Source: Pseudomonas sp. ML2-2023-3
GTDB taxonomy: Bacteria > Pseudomonadota > Gammaproteobacteria > Pseudomonadales > Pseudomonadaceae
Length of the DNA stretch: 64,000 nucleotides
Direction of reading: 5' to 3'
NCBI RefSeq assembly: GCF_037055275.1
Contig: NZ_CP146343.1
Location: forward strand, 196,001 to 260,000
Shown here: positions 20,768-29,423 of the stretch, piece after piece
How the letters are laid out: each line of letters opens with the position of its first letter
Position numbering within the stretch: position 1 is the first letter of the stretch
Position numbers and translations under genes: made by a program
The notes under the pieces: model-generated
What the model was told of the DNA's origin: nothing
What the model saw: only the letters and a program-made list of their open reading frames with translations
The model's database searches: none

Positions 20768-23700
20768 ATGACAACGCCCCACCTCGCCCCTGCACAAAAC
20801 GCCGTTCGGGAACAATTCGCCAACCCGCCCTCACTTGAATCTGTCACCCGGCAAATGCTCGCGGCGGCCATTGCCCAAGAGTACCCCACCCTCAAAATTG
20901 ATCTGGCCCGCACCCGCCTCGCCGTCCCCCGGCCTCAAGGGGGCTGGGACTTGCAGCCATTCGTGCCCAAGGTGCTGGATTACCTGGGCACAGGCGCCGA
21001 ACTGGATCTAAGCCCGATCAACACGCAACCCTACTACCTGACCGATGACGCTCCCGACTGGCTCAAGCCCGAAGAGGGCGAGCTGGATATGCGCGTCATC
21101 GAGCGCCTGGTCAAAGAGCTGACCTGGCGCCTGCCCATTGGCCTGCAAAATGCTTTGAGCAACTTTTGGTCAGAGCCGGCGGATACCGGCGTCAGCCGTT
21201 GGCAATGGCTCAGCGATGTGCTGAAAGACTCCCTGCGCATCGGCGTCCTCCAGCAATCCGACCTGCCTCAGACAGCCCGTGAGGCCATCAACCAAGTGAT
21301 CAACGCCCCCGAACTTGAAGAGCGTGTCCGTCAACACGCACAAAACGCTGTTCACGCTTACTGGCTCAAAGCCACGCTCGTGAATGCAGGCGTGACCCGC
21401 TCCGGGATGAGTTCACGAATCGTCCTGGTGACTCCGGAGCACATACTCGTGTGCAATGCCAACGGCAAGACCCTGACCTATCGAAATCAGGATTCATTGG
21501 GCCGGGGCTGGGCCCGAAAGATCAGCCGGTCCTTCAGCGTTGACGAAATCCGTCTTGAACAATATGAACTCGACGGCAATGTATTCGACGCCGCCAGCGC
21601 TGCCCTCCTTAACCGGCAGCTGGAGAGTATTGGCTTGCTTGAACTGCCTTCCAGCGTCGGTTGGCAGGCGCTGGACACGGTATACAGGCATATCACCGAG
21701 CCCTCCCGCTATTTTGTCGCCGCCCCTCAAGCCAATCTGCACACCCTTGAAACCCTCAAGCAACACTTGCCCGACTGGCTGAAAAACGCGAGTGCTGCCG
21801 ATCAGGCACGCTTGCGCCAGTACAGCCTGGCCTTGGCCGCGGCGAAAAAAACCAGCCAGGGCCGGACCTACCTGTCCGACATCAGTACGCTGCGTGCGTA
21901 CGCCGCCGATGTGCTGCATCAACAAATGCGGACCGATCAACTGCAATTTGAGCTGGACACGCCCGTACACGCGATCAGCGAGCTGTTGAACCCCGACGAA
22001 ATCGAGCTGACCTTTCTGACAGTCGCCGGGGCTTATGGCACCTTGGGTGTCGTGGAGCCCGTGACCATGAGCCTGACCGACCTGGCCCTGAAAAACCTGA
22101 TCGGTCGTCCCAAAGGCACGCTGAGCGTGCGTCACCATCTGGGTCTGGACCTTCCCCAGTGGCTGACGCCCGATTACATCACACGACGCGGCGGCCTGAT
22201 TGAACAGGTCAACATCGGCAAAGCCTACCCCGAGCGCCTTGAAAGCTTGCTGCTGAGCAACACACCCGACGCCCAGGCGCGCGAAAAACTGTTCGCCGAG
22301 CACCTGCGCGCGCAACTGCCACTCCAAGCCCTGGAACTGTGCCTCAAGCAAGAAGGCTCCATGACCACCCTGGGCGCCAGTTATGTCGCGGCGGTGGTGC
22401 AAAACCGCGCCGCCGATCGCGTGGTCGAGGGCGTGCCAGTGGTGATCCGTCACCTGGCGCTGGTGCGACAGCCCGAAGCGGTGCCGGACATCGTCAACAA
22501 CATGTTCATCATTGAACCCGCCAACGTTGAACATGGCCCGCATGTGCTGTATCACCCGCTCTACGCCCCTTCCTTGCTGGAATTCAGCACCCGTGACGCC
22601 TTGCTGGACGCTATCGCCGAGTCCGGGGAACTGCAAAACAGCGTCATCACCTGGTTAAGTGACAGGGCCCGCCCGATCTACGACCACGGAGGTTTCAAGG
22701 AACCCCACTTTGTACGTTTTGGCCTGGGTAGCGAATACGACCCCATTGAAGTGCCCAAGCCCGCGCTGCTCGCCGTTGACGGCATCAGCAACGAGTTGCT
22801 GCAATACCTGCACAACGGCCAATTGATGCAGTTCCTGTACGGCTGCAATGCCAGGGCTCTGGTGGAACAGGCCAACGCAGAATCGGTGACCAACAGTGAA
22901 AGCCGCTGGGCCGCGCTGCTGGAGGGTGGCGGTCTGATTTTCAACAGCCTGCTGATGCTGCCGGCAGTGCCAGCGCCACTGATGCTGACGGGCGGGTTGC
23001 TGGGCCTGATGGGCCTGGCCAGCCAGACTATCCCTGCACTCGCAAGTAATGACCCGACCGTCCGGGAGCAGGCCGCCGCCGACATACTGCTCAACGTCGG
23101 GCTGTTGCTGCTTCACCAGGCTCCCGGTTCCCGCAGCGTACTCACGACACTGCCCACCGGGCTGCGGACGCAAGCCATGCGCCCGTTTACAACCCTGCGC
23201 GTGCCGCAGGTCTGGCCCGAGCCAGCGCCGCCTCGCGTTATCTCCGGCAGCGTGGCGCTGCCCGGCCAATTGCCCAACGCAGAAAGCACCGTGCTGGATT
23301 TAAGCTTCGCCAATGCTCGCAATCAGCTGACACCCAGCCAGCGCGAACGACTGGCCGGCTTCAAGGTGACGCGTCCCGCTGCGCTGCCGACCGCACAACC
23401 CGACGGCCCCCGCAAGGGACTGTATTACATCGACCGGACCTGGCATGCCTTGATCGACCAGAACCTGTACGCCGTCGATATCGACCCCGAAGGAACGGCG
23501 GTCATCGTGTCCATCACCGATCCCCGCCACCCGGGCCCCAGCCTGCAATCAGACCGTCATGGCAACTGGTCGCTTGATCTGCGATTACGCTTGCAGGGCG
23601 GTATGCCGCCCAAGCGCATCGCCGCCTTTCAACAACACAGGGCGCTGCGGACAACCCAGCTGGGCAATGATCTGAAAGATTTTTTCCCACGGGAAATACC

Positions 23701-25447
23701 TCTGCAAAGAGCCGTTGAAATCACTCACAAGGCCCTGAAAAACGCTAACGCCGACCCCCGTTTCACCGAGCAACAACTGGCCGGCCTGCGTGACAAACTG
23801 AGTACAGCCCTGCACGCCGAATTGAGCGCTTACCAGGCATTGCTGGCCAGCAATCAGGAACGCATTGAGCTCAAGATCCCCTTTCACGAAAGCATCGTGG
23901 TGTCCTTGCTCGAAAAGTCCTTCGACAACCGCAGTTTTTCCATGGCCATTTCGGCAGGCGAGCAGAGCGCACTGATGCAAAAGTGGGCGCAGTTCACCAC
24001 CCCGGGGCCCGGCCAGGAAGCGGCGGCAGAAACCGATAGGGCAGGCTTCGCCCAGTTCATGCATGAGCAGGTGGCACTCAACCAGGCCACCATCGAACGC
24101 ATCGAGCAAAGAAACCACTACCTGGAAGAATTGTTCAACCTCAGCGAAGCCGGGGCCACCGTTGCCGGCAATCTGGCCCTGGAGATTCCCGCCGACGCGC
24201 ACACCAGTCTGAGTCTCAAAAGCTTTCAGCTGGACTGCCTGAAACTGTCCAGTTCCATGCCCTTGGCAGGCAGCATGGTAGAGGGCACTCTGGACATCAC
24301 GATTGATCCGCTTAAAGAGCATGTAAACACCCATAACCAGCTCAACCTCCTGGAGTTCGACACCAGCAAGCGCCTCGAAATTCTGGGCAGTCTGGTGGAG
24401 TGCTACGGGCAGGCGCTGGATGCCTTGCAAGGAATTGGCATCGTTTACAGCGATGAACTAAACCTCGAATACTTCAACCAGCTATCTGCCCTGGTCACCG
24501 ATCTTTACCAGGACGCCACCCGCCAACTGGCGGCCGAAATCAGGCCGCCGGCGCAACCGCCAGCCAAGAAGCCACGCAAACGCACACCTTCGACTGCGGG
24601 CGTGCGACCCAGAAAAATGATCAGTGTGCGAGGCAAAGGCAAGTTGATTGGCGAGCTAAGACCCGCCGACAGCGAATGGCACAAGGAGGTCATTGAAGTC
24701 CGTTCCGACTACGACAAACACCTGCTCTCGACCTACTTGCAGCATGGCGACGAATGGGTCGAGATCAAGGCCGATCACCCCGTACCAGCACCGCACACCC
24801 GGCCTCTCAACGTCATCAAGGGCGATGCGCGCAAGCTGTTCAGCCAGTTCGAAGGTCATCTGCGCAAGGCCGGGAACTACAAGGCCCTGTCCCGCCACCC
24901 CCAGGAGGTCGAAGAGCTGCTGACCTACGAGGCCCAAAAACTCGACAAACTGGCCACCGAAATGCACGTCGCCTTGCAAGCTCAGCCTGACGACGCTCGC
25001 CTGCAGGACGATCAAACCCTGGTCAACAGGATGCGCAATGCGGCGCAGCAGATGGTGAGTGAAGGCAAGGCCATGCGCATTCAGTTGAGCCTGGAACTGC
25101 CACCGACCCACGGCAACCTGCAGTACCTGATTGATCAGGAACTGGTCCAGATTGCCGGTCTTGGCAGGCGCATCCAGTTAACGGGCGAGCGCAGGGACTT
25201 TATCCAGGAGTATGCAATCAACGACCGTAAGGGTGAGGCGCTGTGGTATGCCCACTTTCACTATGCCGAGGCCGACACCCCGAAGCAGGACTACACCGTG
25301 GCTCATTTGAAGACCAAGGCACAACGCACGCTCAGCTATTGGTCGCAGCTGGCCAATGCAAAAAGCGGACAAGCCATTGTCAACGTCCACCGTGGCCAGA
25401 TCGGCCGGGCACTGGCAGAACGCTGGTTTCTGCCAGTGGGCCAATAG
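20768..25447 (+). CDS. Giant DUF6543 (dermonecrotic-toxin-type) protein, C-terminal function unknown
   Basis: A 1559-residue protein without a Sec signal peptide. Residues of about 330-600 (LPDWLKNAS, then NIGKAYPERLESLL, then LRAQLPLQALEL) are visibly homologous to the second giant gene at 44271 and fit the Pseudomonas DUF6543/dermonecrotic-toxin N-terminal family. Residues of about 720-775 form a hydrophobic hairpin (LIFNSLLMLPAVPAPLML), a possible membrane-insertion segment. The block at about 880-945, with GNWSLDLRLRLQGG, is a strand-rich module typical of the family. A basic linker (KKPRKR, about 1267-1272) precedes an unrecognised C-terminal domain of about 260 residues with no catalytic motif I know. 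AAGGA lies 9 bases before the ATG. Convergent with waaA, 2 bases apart. Toxin or effector role is inference. Confidence 0.72.
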   Translation: MTTPHLAPAQNAVREQFANPPSLESVTRQMLAAAIAQEYPTLKIDLARTRLAVPRPQGGWDLQPFVPKVLDYLGTGAELDLSPINTQPYYLTDDAPDWLKPEEGELDMRVIERLVKELTWRLPIGLQNALSNFWSEPADTGVSRWQWLSDVLKDSLRIGVLQQSDLPQTAREAINQVINAPELEERVRQHAQNAVHAYWLKATLVNAGVTRSGMSSRIVLVTPEHILVCNANGKTLTYRNQDSLGRGWARKISRSFSVDEIRLEQYELDGNVFDAASAALLNRQLESIGLLELPSSVGWQALDTVYRHITEPSRYFVAAPQANLHTLETLKQHLPDWLKNASAADQARLRQYSLALAAAKKTSQGRTYLSDISTLRAYAADVLHQQMRTDQLQFELDTPVHAISELLNPDEIELTFLTVAGAYGTLGVVEPVTMSLTDLALKNLIGRPKGTLSVRHHLGLDLPQWLTPDYITRRGGLIEQVNIGKAYPERLESLLLSNTPDAQAREKLFAEHLRAQLPLQALELCLKQEGSMTTLGASYVAAVVQNRAADRVVEGVPVVIRHLALVRQPEAVPDIVNNMFIIEPANVEHGPHVLYHPLYAPSLLEFSTRDALLDAIAESGELQNSVITWLSDRARPIYDHGGFKEPHFVRFGLGSEYDPIEVPKPALLAVDGISNELLQYLHNGQLMQFLYGCNARALVEQANAESVTNSESRWAALLEGGGLIFNSLLMLPAVPAPLMLTGGLLGLMGLASQTIPALASNDPTVREQAAADILLNVGLLLLHQAPGSRSVLTTLPTGLRTQAMRPFTTLRVPQVWPEPAPPRVISGSVALPGQLPNAESTVLDLSFANARNQLTPSQRERLAGFKVTRPAALPTAQPDGPRKGLYYIDRTWHALIDQNLYAVDIDPEGTAVIVSITDPRHPGPSLQSDRHGNWSLDLRLRLQGGMPPKRIAAFQQHRALRTTQLGNDLKDFFPREIPLQRAVEITHKALKNANADPRFTEQQLAGLRDKLSTALHAELSAYQALLASNQERIELKIPFHESIVVSLLEKSFDNRSFSMAISAGEQSALMQKWAQFTTPGPGQEAAAETDRAGFAQFMHEQVALNQATIERIEQRNHYLEELFNLSEAGATVAGNLALEIPADAHTSLSLKSFQLDCLKLSSSMPLAGSMVEGTLDITIDPLKEHVNTHNQLNLLEFDTSKRLEILGSLVECYGQALDALQGIGIVYSDELNLEYFNQLSALVTDLYQDATRQLAAEIRPPAQPPAKKPRKRTPSTAGVRPRKMISVRGKGKLIGELRPADSEWHKEVIEVRSDYDKHLLSTYLQHGDEWVEIKADHPVPAPHTRPLNVIKGDARKLFSQFEGHLRKAGNYKALSRHPQEVEELLTYEAQKLDKLATEMHVALQAQPDDARLQDDQTLVNRMRNAAQQMVSEGKAMRIQLSLELPPTHGNLQYLIDQELVQIAGLGRRIQLTGERRDFIQEYAINDRKGEALWYAHFHYAEADTPKQDYTVAHLKTKAQRTLSYWSQLANAKSGQAIVNVHRGQIGRALAERWFLPVGQ

Positions 25448-25449
25448 GC

Positions 25450-26727
25450 TTAGCGCGCCATCAAGCGCGCCAGGCCGTCGAGCAATCGCTGCAAGGCGCC
25501 CTGATTGAGCTGCATGACTTTGAGGCCTGCCTCAGCCATGCGCTGTGCGTCTTGCGGCAACTCAAACAGGCGCTGCACGGCGAGGGCCAGACCTTGCGCA
25601 TCCTCGACCTCTTCCAGGGCTGCCGCTTCGCGCAGCTTGGCGGCAATTTCGAGGAAGTTGAACAGGTGCGGCCCGCTCAGCACGGGCTTGGCCAGCGCCG
25701 CCGGTTCCAGCAGGTTATGCCCGCCGTTGGGCACCAGGCTGCCACCGACAAAGGCGCTGTCTGCCAGGGCATACAAAAACAGCAATTCACCCATGGTGTC
25801 GCCCAGCAGCACCTGGGTTTGAGCCGCAACCGGCTCACCGCTTGAGCGGCGCACGGTGGCAAACCCTTCGCGCTGGCACAATTGGAATACCGAATTGAAA
25901 CGTTCAGGATGACGCGGCACCAATATCAGCAGCCCATTGGGGTAACTGGCGAGCAATTGACGATGGGCCGACAACACGATCTCGTCTTCGCCCTCGTGGG
26001 TGCTGGCAGCAATCCACACCGGACGCTCTTGCGCCTGCCATTGCTCACGCAACGCTCGGGCTTTGACCAGTAGTTGAGGATCAATACTCACGTCGAATTT
26101 GATCGAGCCGGTGACCTCAACGCATTCAGGGCGCGCGCCCAGGAGCCGAAAACGCTCAGCCTCCGCCTCGGTCTGCACGGCGATCAGGCTCATTTCTTCG
26201 AGCATGGGCCGGGTCAGGCCCGCAAACCGCGCATAGCCTTTGGCCGAATGCGCAGACAACCGGGCATTGGCCAGCGCCACCGGGATTCCGCGCTTGGCGC
26301 ACTGGTGGATATGGTTGGGCCACAACTCGGTTTCCATGATCACGCCAAGCCTGGGCTTGACCCGATCCAGAAAGCGCGCTGCCGCCCACGGCAAATCGTA
26401 GGGCAGGTAACAATGCTGAATACGCGGCTCGTTTGCGAACAGCGCCTGGATCCGCTCGGACCCGGTCGGCGTCATGCAGGTCACGGTGATCGGCAACTGT
26501 GGATAACGCTTGAGCAGCTCGCGAATCATGGGCGCAGCGGCAATGCTCTCGCCTACAGACACCGCATGTACCCATATCCCGCCCGGCTGCAGGACCGGCA
26601 GGTTCAAGGCAAAACGTTCGCCAATGCGCCGGGCATAGGCTGGCGCCTTGCGCGCCCGCAGCCACAAACGAATCGCCACCAGCGGCAGCCCCAGATGAAA
26701 CAGCAAGGTGTAGAGAGTTCTATTCAT
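25450..26727 (-). CDS. waaA: 3-deoxy-D-manno-octulosonic acid (Kdo) transferase
   Basis: Adds Kdo residues to the lipid A precursor at the inner face of the inner membrane. The 425-residue protein has an N-terminal membrane anchor (MNRTLYTLLFHLGLPL), the GT30 N-terminal domain (GIWVHAVSVGES, ETELWPNHI) and the C-terminal nucleotide-sugar domain (DTMGELLFLYALADSAFVGG, GGHNLLEPAA). ATG 26727 is taken; a GTG two codons earlier is possible. Its stop is only 2 bases from the stop of the convergent DUF6543 gene and no terminator hairpin is visible, so the two transcripts must run into each other. Confidence 0.95.
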   Translation of the reverse strand: MNRTLYTLLFHLGLPLVAIRLWLRARKAPAYARRIGERFALNLPVLQPGGIWVHAVSVGESIAAAPMIRELLKRYPQLPITVTCMTPTGSERIQALFANEPRIQHCYLPYDLPWAAARFLDRVKPRLGVIMETELWPNHIHQCAKRGIPVALANARLSAHSAKGYARFAGLTRPMLEEMSLIAVQTEAEAERFRLLGARPECVEVTGSIKFDVSIDPQLLVKARALREQWQAQERPVWIAASTHEGEDEIVLSAHRQLLASYPNGLLILVPRHPERFNSVFQLCQREGFATVRRSSGEPVAAQTQVLLGDTMGELLFLYALADSAFVGGSLVPNGGHNLLEPAALAKPVLSGPHLFNFLEIAAKLREAAALEEVEDAQGLALAVQRLFELPQDAQRMAEAGLKVMQLNQGALQRLLDGLARLMAR

Positions 26728-26872
26728 GGGCACGGAGTTTACTTGAAAAAGTATTCACGATGATGGCACCGAATAGCCCTTGCCCTGTCGCAACCAGAAC
26801 GCACTACACACTTTCACAACTACTAGAATGGCTAGCTGTTAAATTGCCCCGCACCACACTCAGGACTCCACC

Positions 26873-27205
26873 ATGAACGCCTACTACTATCTGGCCATCG
26901 CCATTTGCGCCGAAGTGATTGCAACCGTCTCCATGAAAGCGATCAAGGGCTTCAGCACGCCATTGCCTCTGGTTCTGGTGATTGCCGGCTACGCCACTGC
27001 GTTCTGGATGTTGACCCTGGTGGTTCGCACCATCCCGGTAGGCGTGGCTTACGCCGTGTGGGCAGGCATGGGCATCGTGATGGTGAGCATCGCGGCACTG
27101 TTTATCTACGGTCAAAAGCTCGATGTGCCTGCCATGCTCGGCATGGGCCTGATTGTGTTGGGGGTGGTGGTGATCCAGTTGTTCTCGAAAACTGCGGGGC
27201 ACTGA
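26873..27205 (+). CDS. Small multidrug resistance (SMR) transporter
   Basis: A 110-residue protein with four membrane helices, of the EmrE type. The essential membrane Glu lies in CAEVIATVSMK near residue 13, and the conserved YAVWAGMGIV sits in helix 3. It would form an antiparallel dimer that exchanges protons for lipophilic cations. It could instead belong to the guanidinium-exporting SugE/Gdx branch; the WAGMG motif and the KAIKGF motif favour the EmrE branch. Monocistronic by position; a long perfect hairpin follows. The 145 bases before it contain no boxes I can fix. Confidence 0.9.
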   Translation: MNAYYYLAIAICAEVIATVSMKAIKGFSTPLPLVLVIAGYATAFWMLTLVVRTIPVGVAYAVWAGMGIVMVSIAALFIYGQKLDVPAMLGMGLIVLGVVVIQLFSKTAGH

Positions 27206-27218
27206 AACAGCCCACCCT

Positions 27219-27297
27219 GTAGTCGCTGACGAGGAACGAAGGCTGCGAGCTCTTCCAGATCAAGAGCTCGCAGCCTTCGTTCCTCGTCAGCGACTAC
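27219..27297. repeat. Perfect 36-bp hairpin, GTAGTCGCTG family
   Basis: Arms 27219-27254 and 27262-27297 are exact reverse complements around a 7-base loop (CCAGATC). The outer ten bases match the element at 2160-2261. No T-run follows. Located between the SMR gene and the FAD oxidoreductase gene, same strand. The transcript would fold into an exceptionally stable rod and may work as a terminator or mRNA-end stabiliser. Confidence 0.9.
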
Positions 27298-27397
27298 CCA
27301 GGCAAGTTGCGTCTGCCATAGAGTATTTACAGGTCAAGGCAGGTTGAAGATCAGACTGTATACTTGCGGTCTTTGTCTTTAAACGCTGAGGTCGCTC

Positions 27398-28573
27398 ATG
27401 CCATTTGTTATTTCCACCGACGTGCTGATTGTCGGCGCTGGTGTTGCCGGCCTCTGGCTCAATGCCCGCCTGCGACGTCAGGGGTTTTCCACGATTGTGG
27501 TCGAACGTGAAAGCCTGGGCGGCGGTCAGAGCGTGAAATCTCAGGGCATCATTCATGGCGGCGCCAAGTACGCGCTGCACGGCGCCCTGACCGGCGCCTC
27601 TGAAGCCATCGCCGATATGCCCCGGCGCTGGCGTGAAGCCCTGGCCGGTGATGGCGAACTGGATCTGAGCGGCGTGCGCCTGCTCTCCGAAGCCCATTAC
27701 CTGTGGTCACCCGGCACGCTGGCGGGCAACCTCACCAGCTTTTTTGCCAGCAAGGCCGTACGGGGCCGGGTCGATCAAGTCAAAGGCGACCAATTGCCCC
27801 CCGCCCTGCAAGACCCGCGCTTCAAGGGCAAGGTCTATCGTCTGGCGGAGCTGGTGGTCGATGTTCCCAGCCTGATTGAGCGTCTGGCCGAGTTGGCGGG
27901 CGACGGCCTGCTGGCCGGCCAGACCATTGAACCCCTGTTTGAAAACAACGAGCTGATCGGCCTGCGGGTCGACGGACGCGACATTCATGCCCAGCGCATT
28001 GTATTGAGCGCAGGTGCAGGCAATGCCGAGCTACTGGCCAGTGCCGGTATCAGTGTTCCAGCCCAGCAACTGCGTCCGTTGCACATGGTGCTGGTCAAGG
28101 GTCCTAGCCTCAAACCGCTCTACGCCCATTGCCTGGGCGGTGGCCCCAAGCCGCGCATTACCGTCACCACCCACCCGGCCGCTGATGGTGAATGGGTATG
28201 GTACCTGGGCGGAGACATCGCCGAAGCCGATGGTGTTGCCCGCGAACCTGCCGAGCAAATCGCCGTTGCCAAAAAAGAGCTGGGCAATTTGCTGCCGTGG
28301 GTCGATCTGAGCCAGGCGCAATGGGCCACGTTGCGGGTCAACCGCGCCGAGCCTGCGCAGTCGGGCCTGGTGCGCCCGGACAACGCCTACCTGGCGGATC
28401 AAGGCCGCCTGCTGGTGGGTTGGCCTACCAAGCTGGCACTGGCACCTGACTTCTCGGATCGCGTGATCCAGGCACTGGAAAACGACGGTATCAAGCCGGG
28501 CAATGCCCCGGCCCTGCCTGCGCTACCGCGCCCGCCTCTGGGCAAGACCGCCTGGGAGCAACTGTTGCCATGA
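27398..28573 (+). CDS. FAD-dependent oxidoreductase
   Basis: A 391-residue DAO-type flavoprotein. The dinucleotide-binding motif DVLIVGAGVAGLWLNARLRR is at the N terminus, followed by an ERESLGGGQS region and a second FAD contact near the end (GRLLVGWPTKLAL). The middle, with SQGIIHGGAKYAL, resembles the glycerol-3-phosphate dehydrogenase/DAO fold, so an amine or hydroxy-acid substrate is likely, but I cannot name it. The stop overlaps the start of the aldo/keto reductase gene by four bases (ATGA), so the two are coupled and may act on related compounds. Matches PA4991 by position. Confidence 0.82.
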   Translation: MPFVISTDVLIVGAGVAGLWLNARLRRQGFSTIVVERESLGGGQSVKSQGIIHGGAKYALHGALTGASEAIADMPRRWREALAGDGELDLSGVRLLSEAHYLWSPGTLAGNLTSFFASKAVRGRVDQVKGDQLPPALQDPRFKGKVYRLAELVVDVPSLIERLAELAGDGLLAGQTIEPLFENNELIGLRVDGRDIHAQRIVLSAGAGNAELLASAGISVPAQQLRPLHMVLVKGPSLKPLYAHCLGGGPKPRITVTTHPAADGEWVWYLGGDIAEADGVAREPAEQIAVAKKELGNLLPWVDLSQAQWATLRVNRAEPAQSGLVRPDNAYLADQGRLLVGWPTKLALAPDFSDRVIQALENDGIKPGNAPALPALPRPPLGKTAWEQLLP

Positions 28574-29382
28574 GCCAGCCAACCCTGCACGAACTTCATC
28601 GACCGCTGGGCCGTACCGGCCTGCTGGTCTCGCCACTGGGCCTTGGCACCGTGAAGCTGGGCCGCGACCAGGGGGTCAAGTACCCCAGCGGTTTTCAGAT
28701 ACCGGGGGATGACGAAGCGCGAATGCTGCTCAAGCTCAGCCGTGACCTGGGCATCAACCTGATCGACACCGCGCCCGCCTACGGCCGCAGTGAAGAACGC
28801 CTGGGCCCGCTTTTGCGCGGCCAGCGCCAGGACTGGGTGATTGTCAGCAAAGTGGGCGAAGAGTTCGTCAACGGCCAGTCGAGCCATGATTTCAGTGCAG
28901 CTCATACTCGGCGCTCGGTGGAGCGCAGCCTGCAACGTTTGGAAACGGATTTCATCGATCTGGTCCTGGTGCACTCTGACGGCAATGACCTTGCGATTCT
29001 CAATGAGTGCGAGGTCTACGAGACCCTTGCAGAACTGAAACGCGAAGGCAAGATTCGCGGCTTCGGCCTGTCGGGCAAAACCGTTGAAGGCGGGCTCAAG
29101 GCCCTGGAAACAGGCGATTGCGCGATGGTCACCTATAACCTCAATGAGCAGGCCGAGCTGCCTGTTATCGAATTCGCCGCGGCCCACGGCAAAGCCATTC
29201 TGGTTAAAAAAGCATTGGCCAGCGGGCATGTTTGCTTGAGCCCGGGGGTTGATCCGGTACGCGCCAGCTTCGAACTGGTATTTGGCCATCACGGAGTTGC
29301 CAGTGCTATTGTCGGCACCATCAATCCGCTGCACCTGGCCCATAACGTGGCGACGGTTGCGCAGGTACTGCGTAAAACCTGA
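28570..29382 (+). CDS. Aldo/keto reductase
   Basis: A 270-residue (beta/alpha)8 NADPH-dependent oxidoreductase. Typical features are the N-terminal LGRTGLLVSPLGLGTVKLG, the catalytic Asp and Tyr in NLIDTAPAYGRSEERLG, a Lys in IVSKVG, and a QRLETDFIDLVLVHSDG strand. The usual active-site His may be the His of LVHSDG. It is shorter than most family members (about 320), lacking part of the C-terminal cofactor loop. Substrate unknown. Translationally coupled to the preceding flavoprotein. Confidence 0.88.
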   Translation: MSQPTLHELHRPLGRTGLLVSPLGLGTVKLGRDQGVKYPSGFQIPGDDEARMLLKLSRDLGINLIDTAPAYGRSEERLGPLLRGQRQDWVIVSKVGEEFVNGQSSHDFSAAHTRRSVERSLQRLETDFIDLVLVHSDGNDLAILNECEVYETLAELKREGKIRGFGLSGKTVEGGLKALETGDCAMVTYNLNEQAELPVIEFAAAHGKAILVKKALASGHVCLSPGVDPVRASFELVFGHHGVASAIVGTINPLHLAHNVATVAQVLRKT

Positions 29383-29423
29383 AGCTGGCGATGTGGCCGA
29401 CCCCGACGCAAGAAGGAGCCAAG

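Noticed and set aside
19210..25447. tolC plus the giant gene as a complete type I secretion system
   Set aside because: No ABC exporter or membrane-fusion gene is nearby, the giant protein has no RTX repeats, and tolC at this spot is a conserved housekeeping gene next to thiC.
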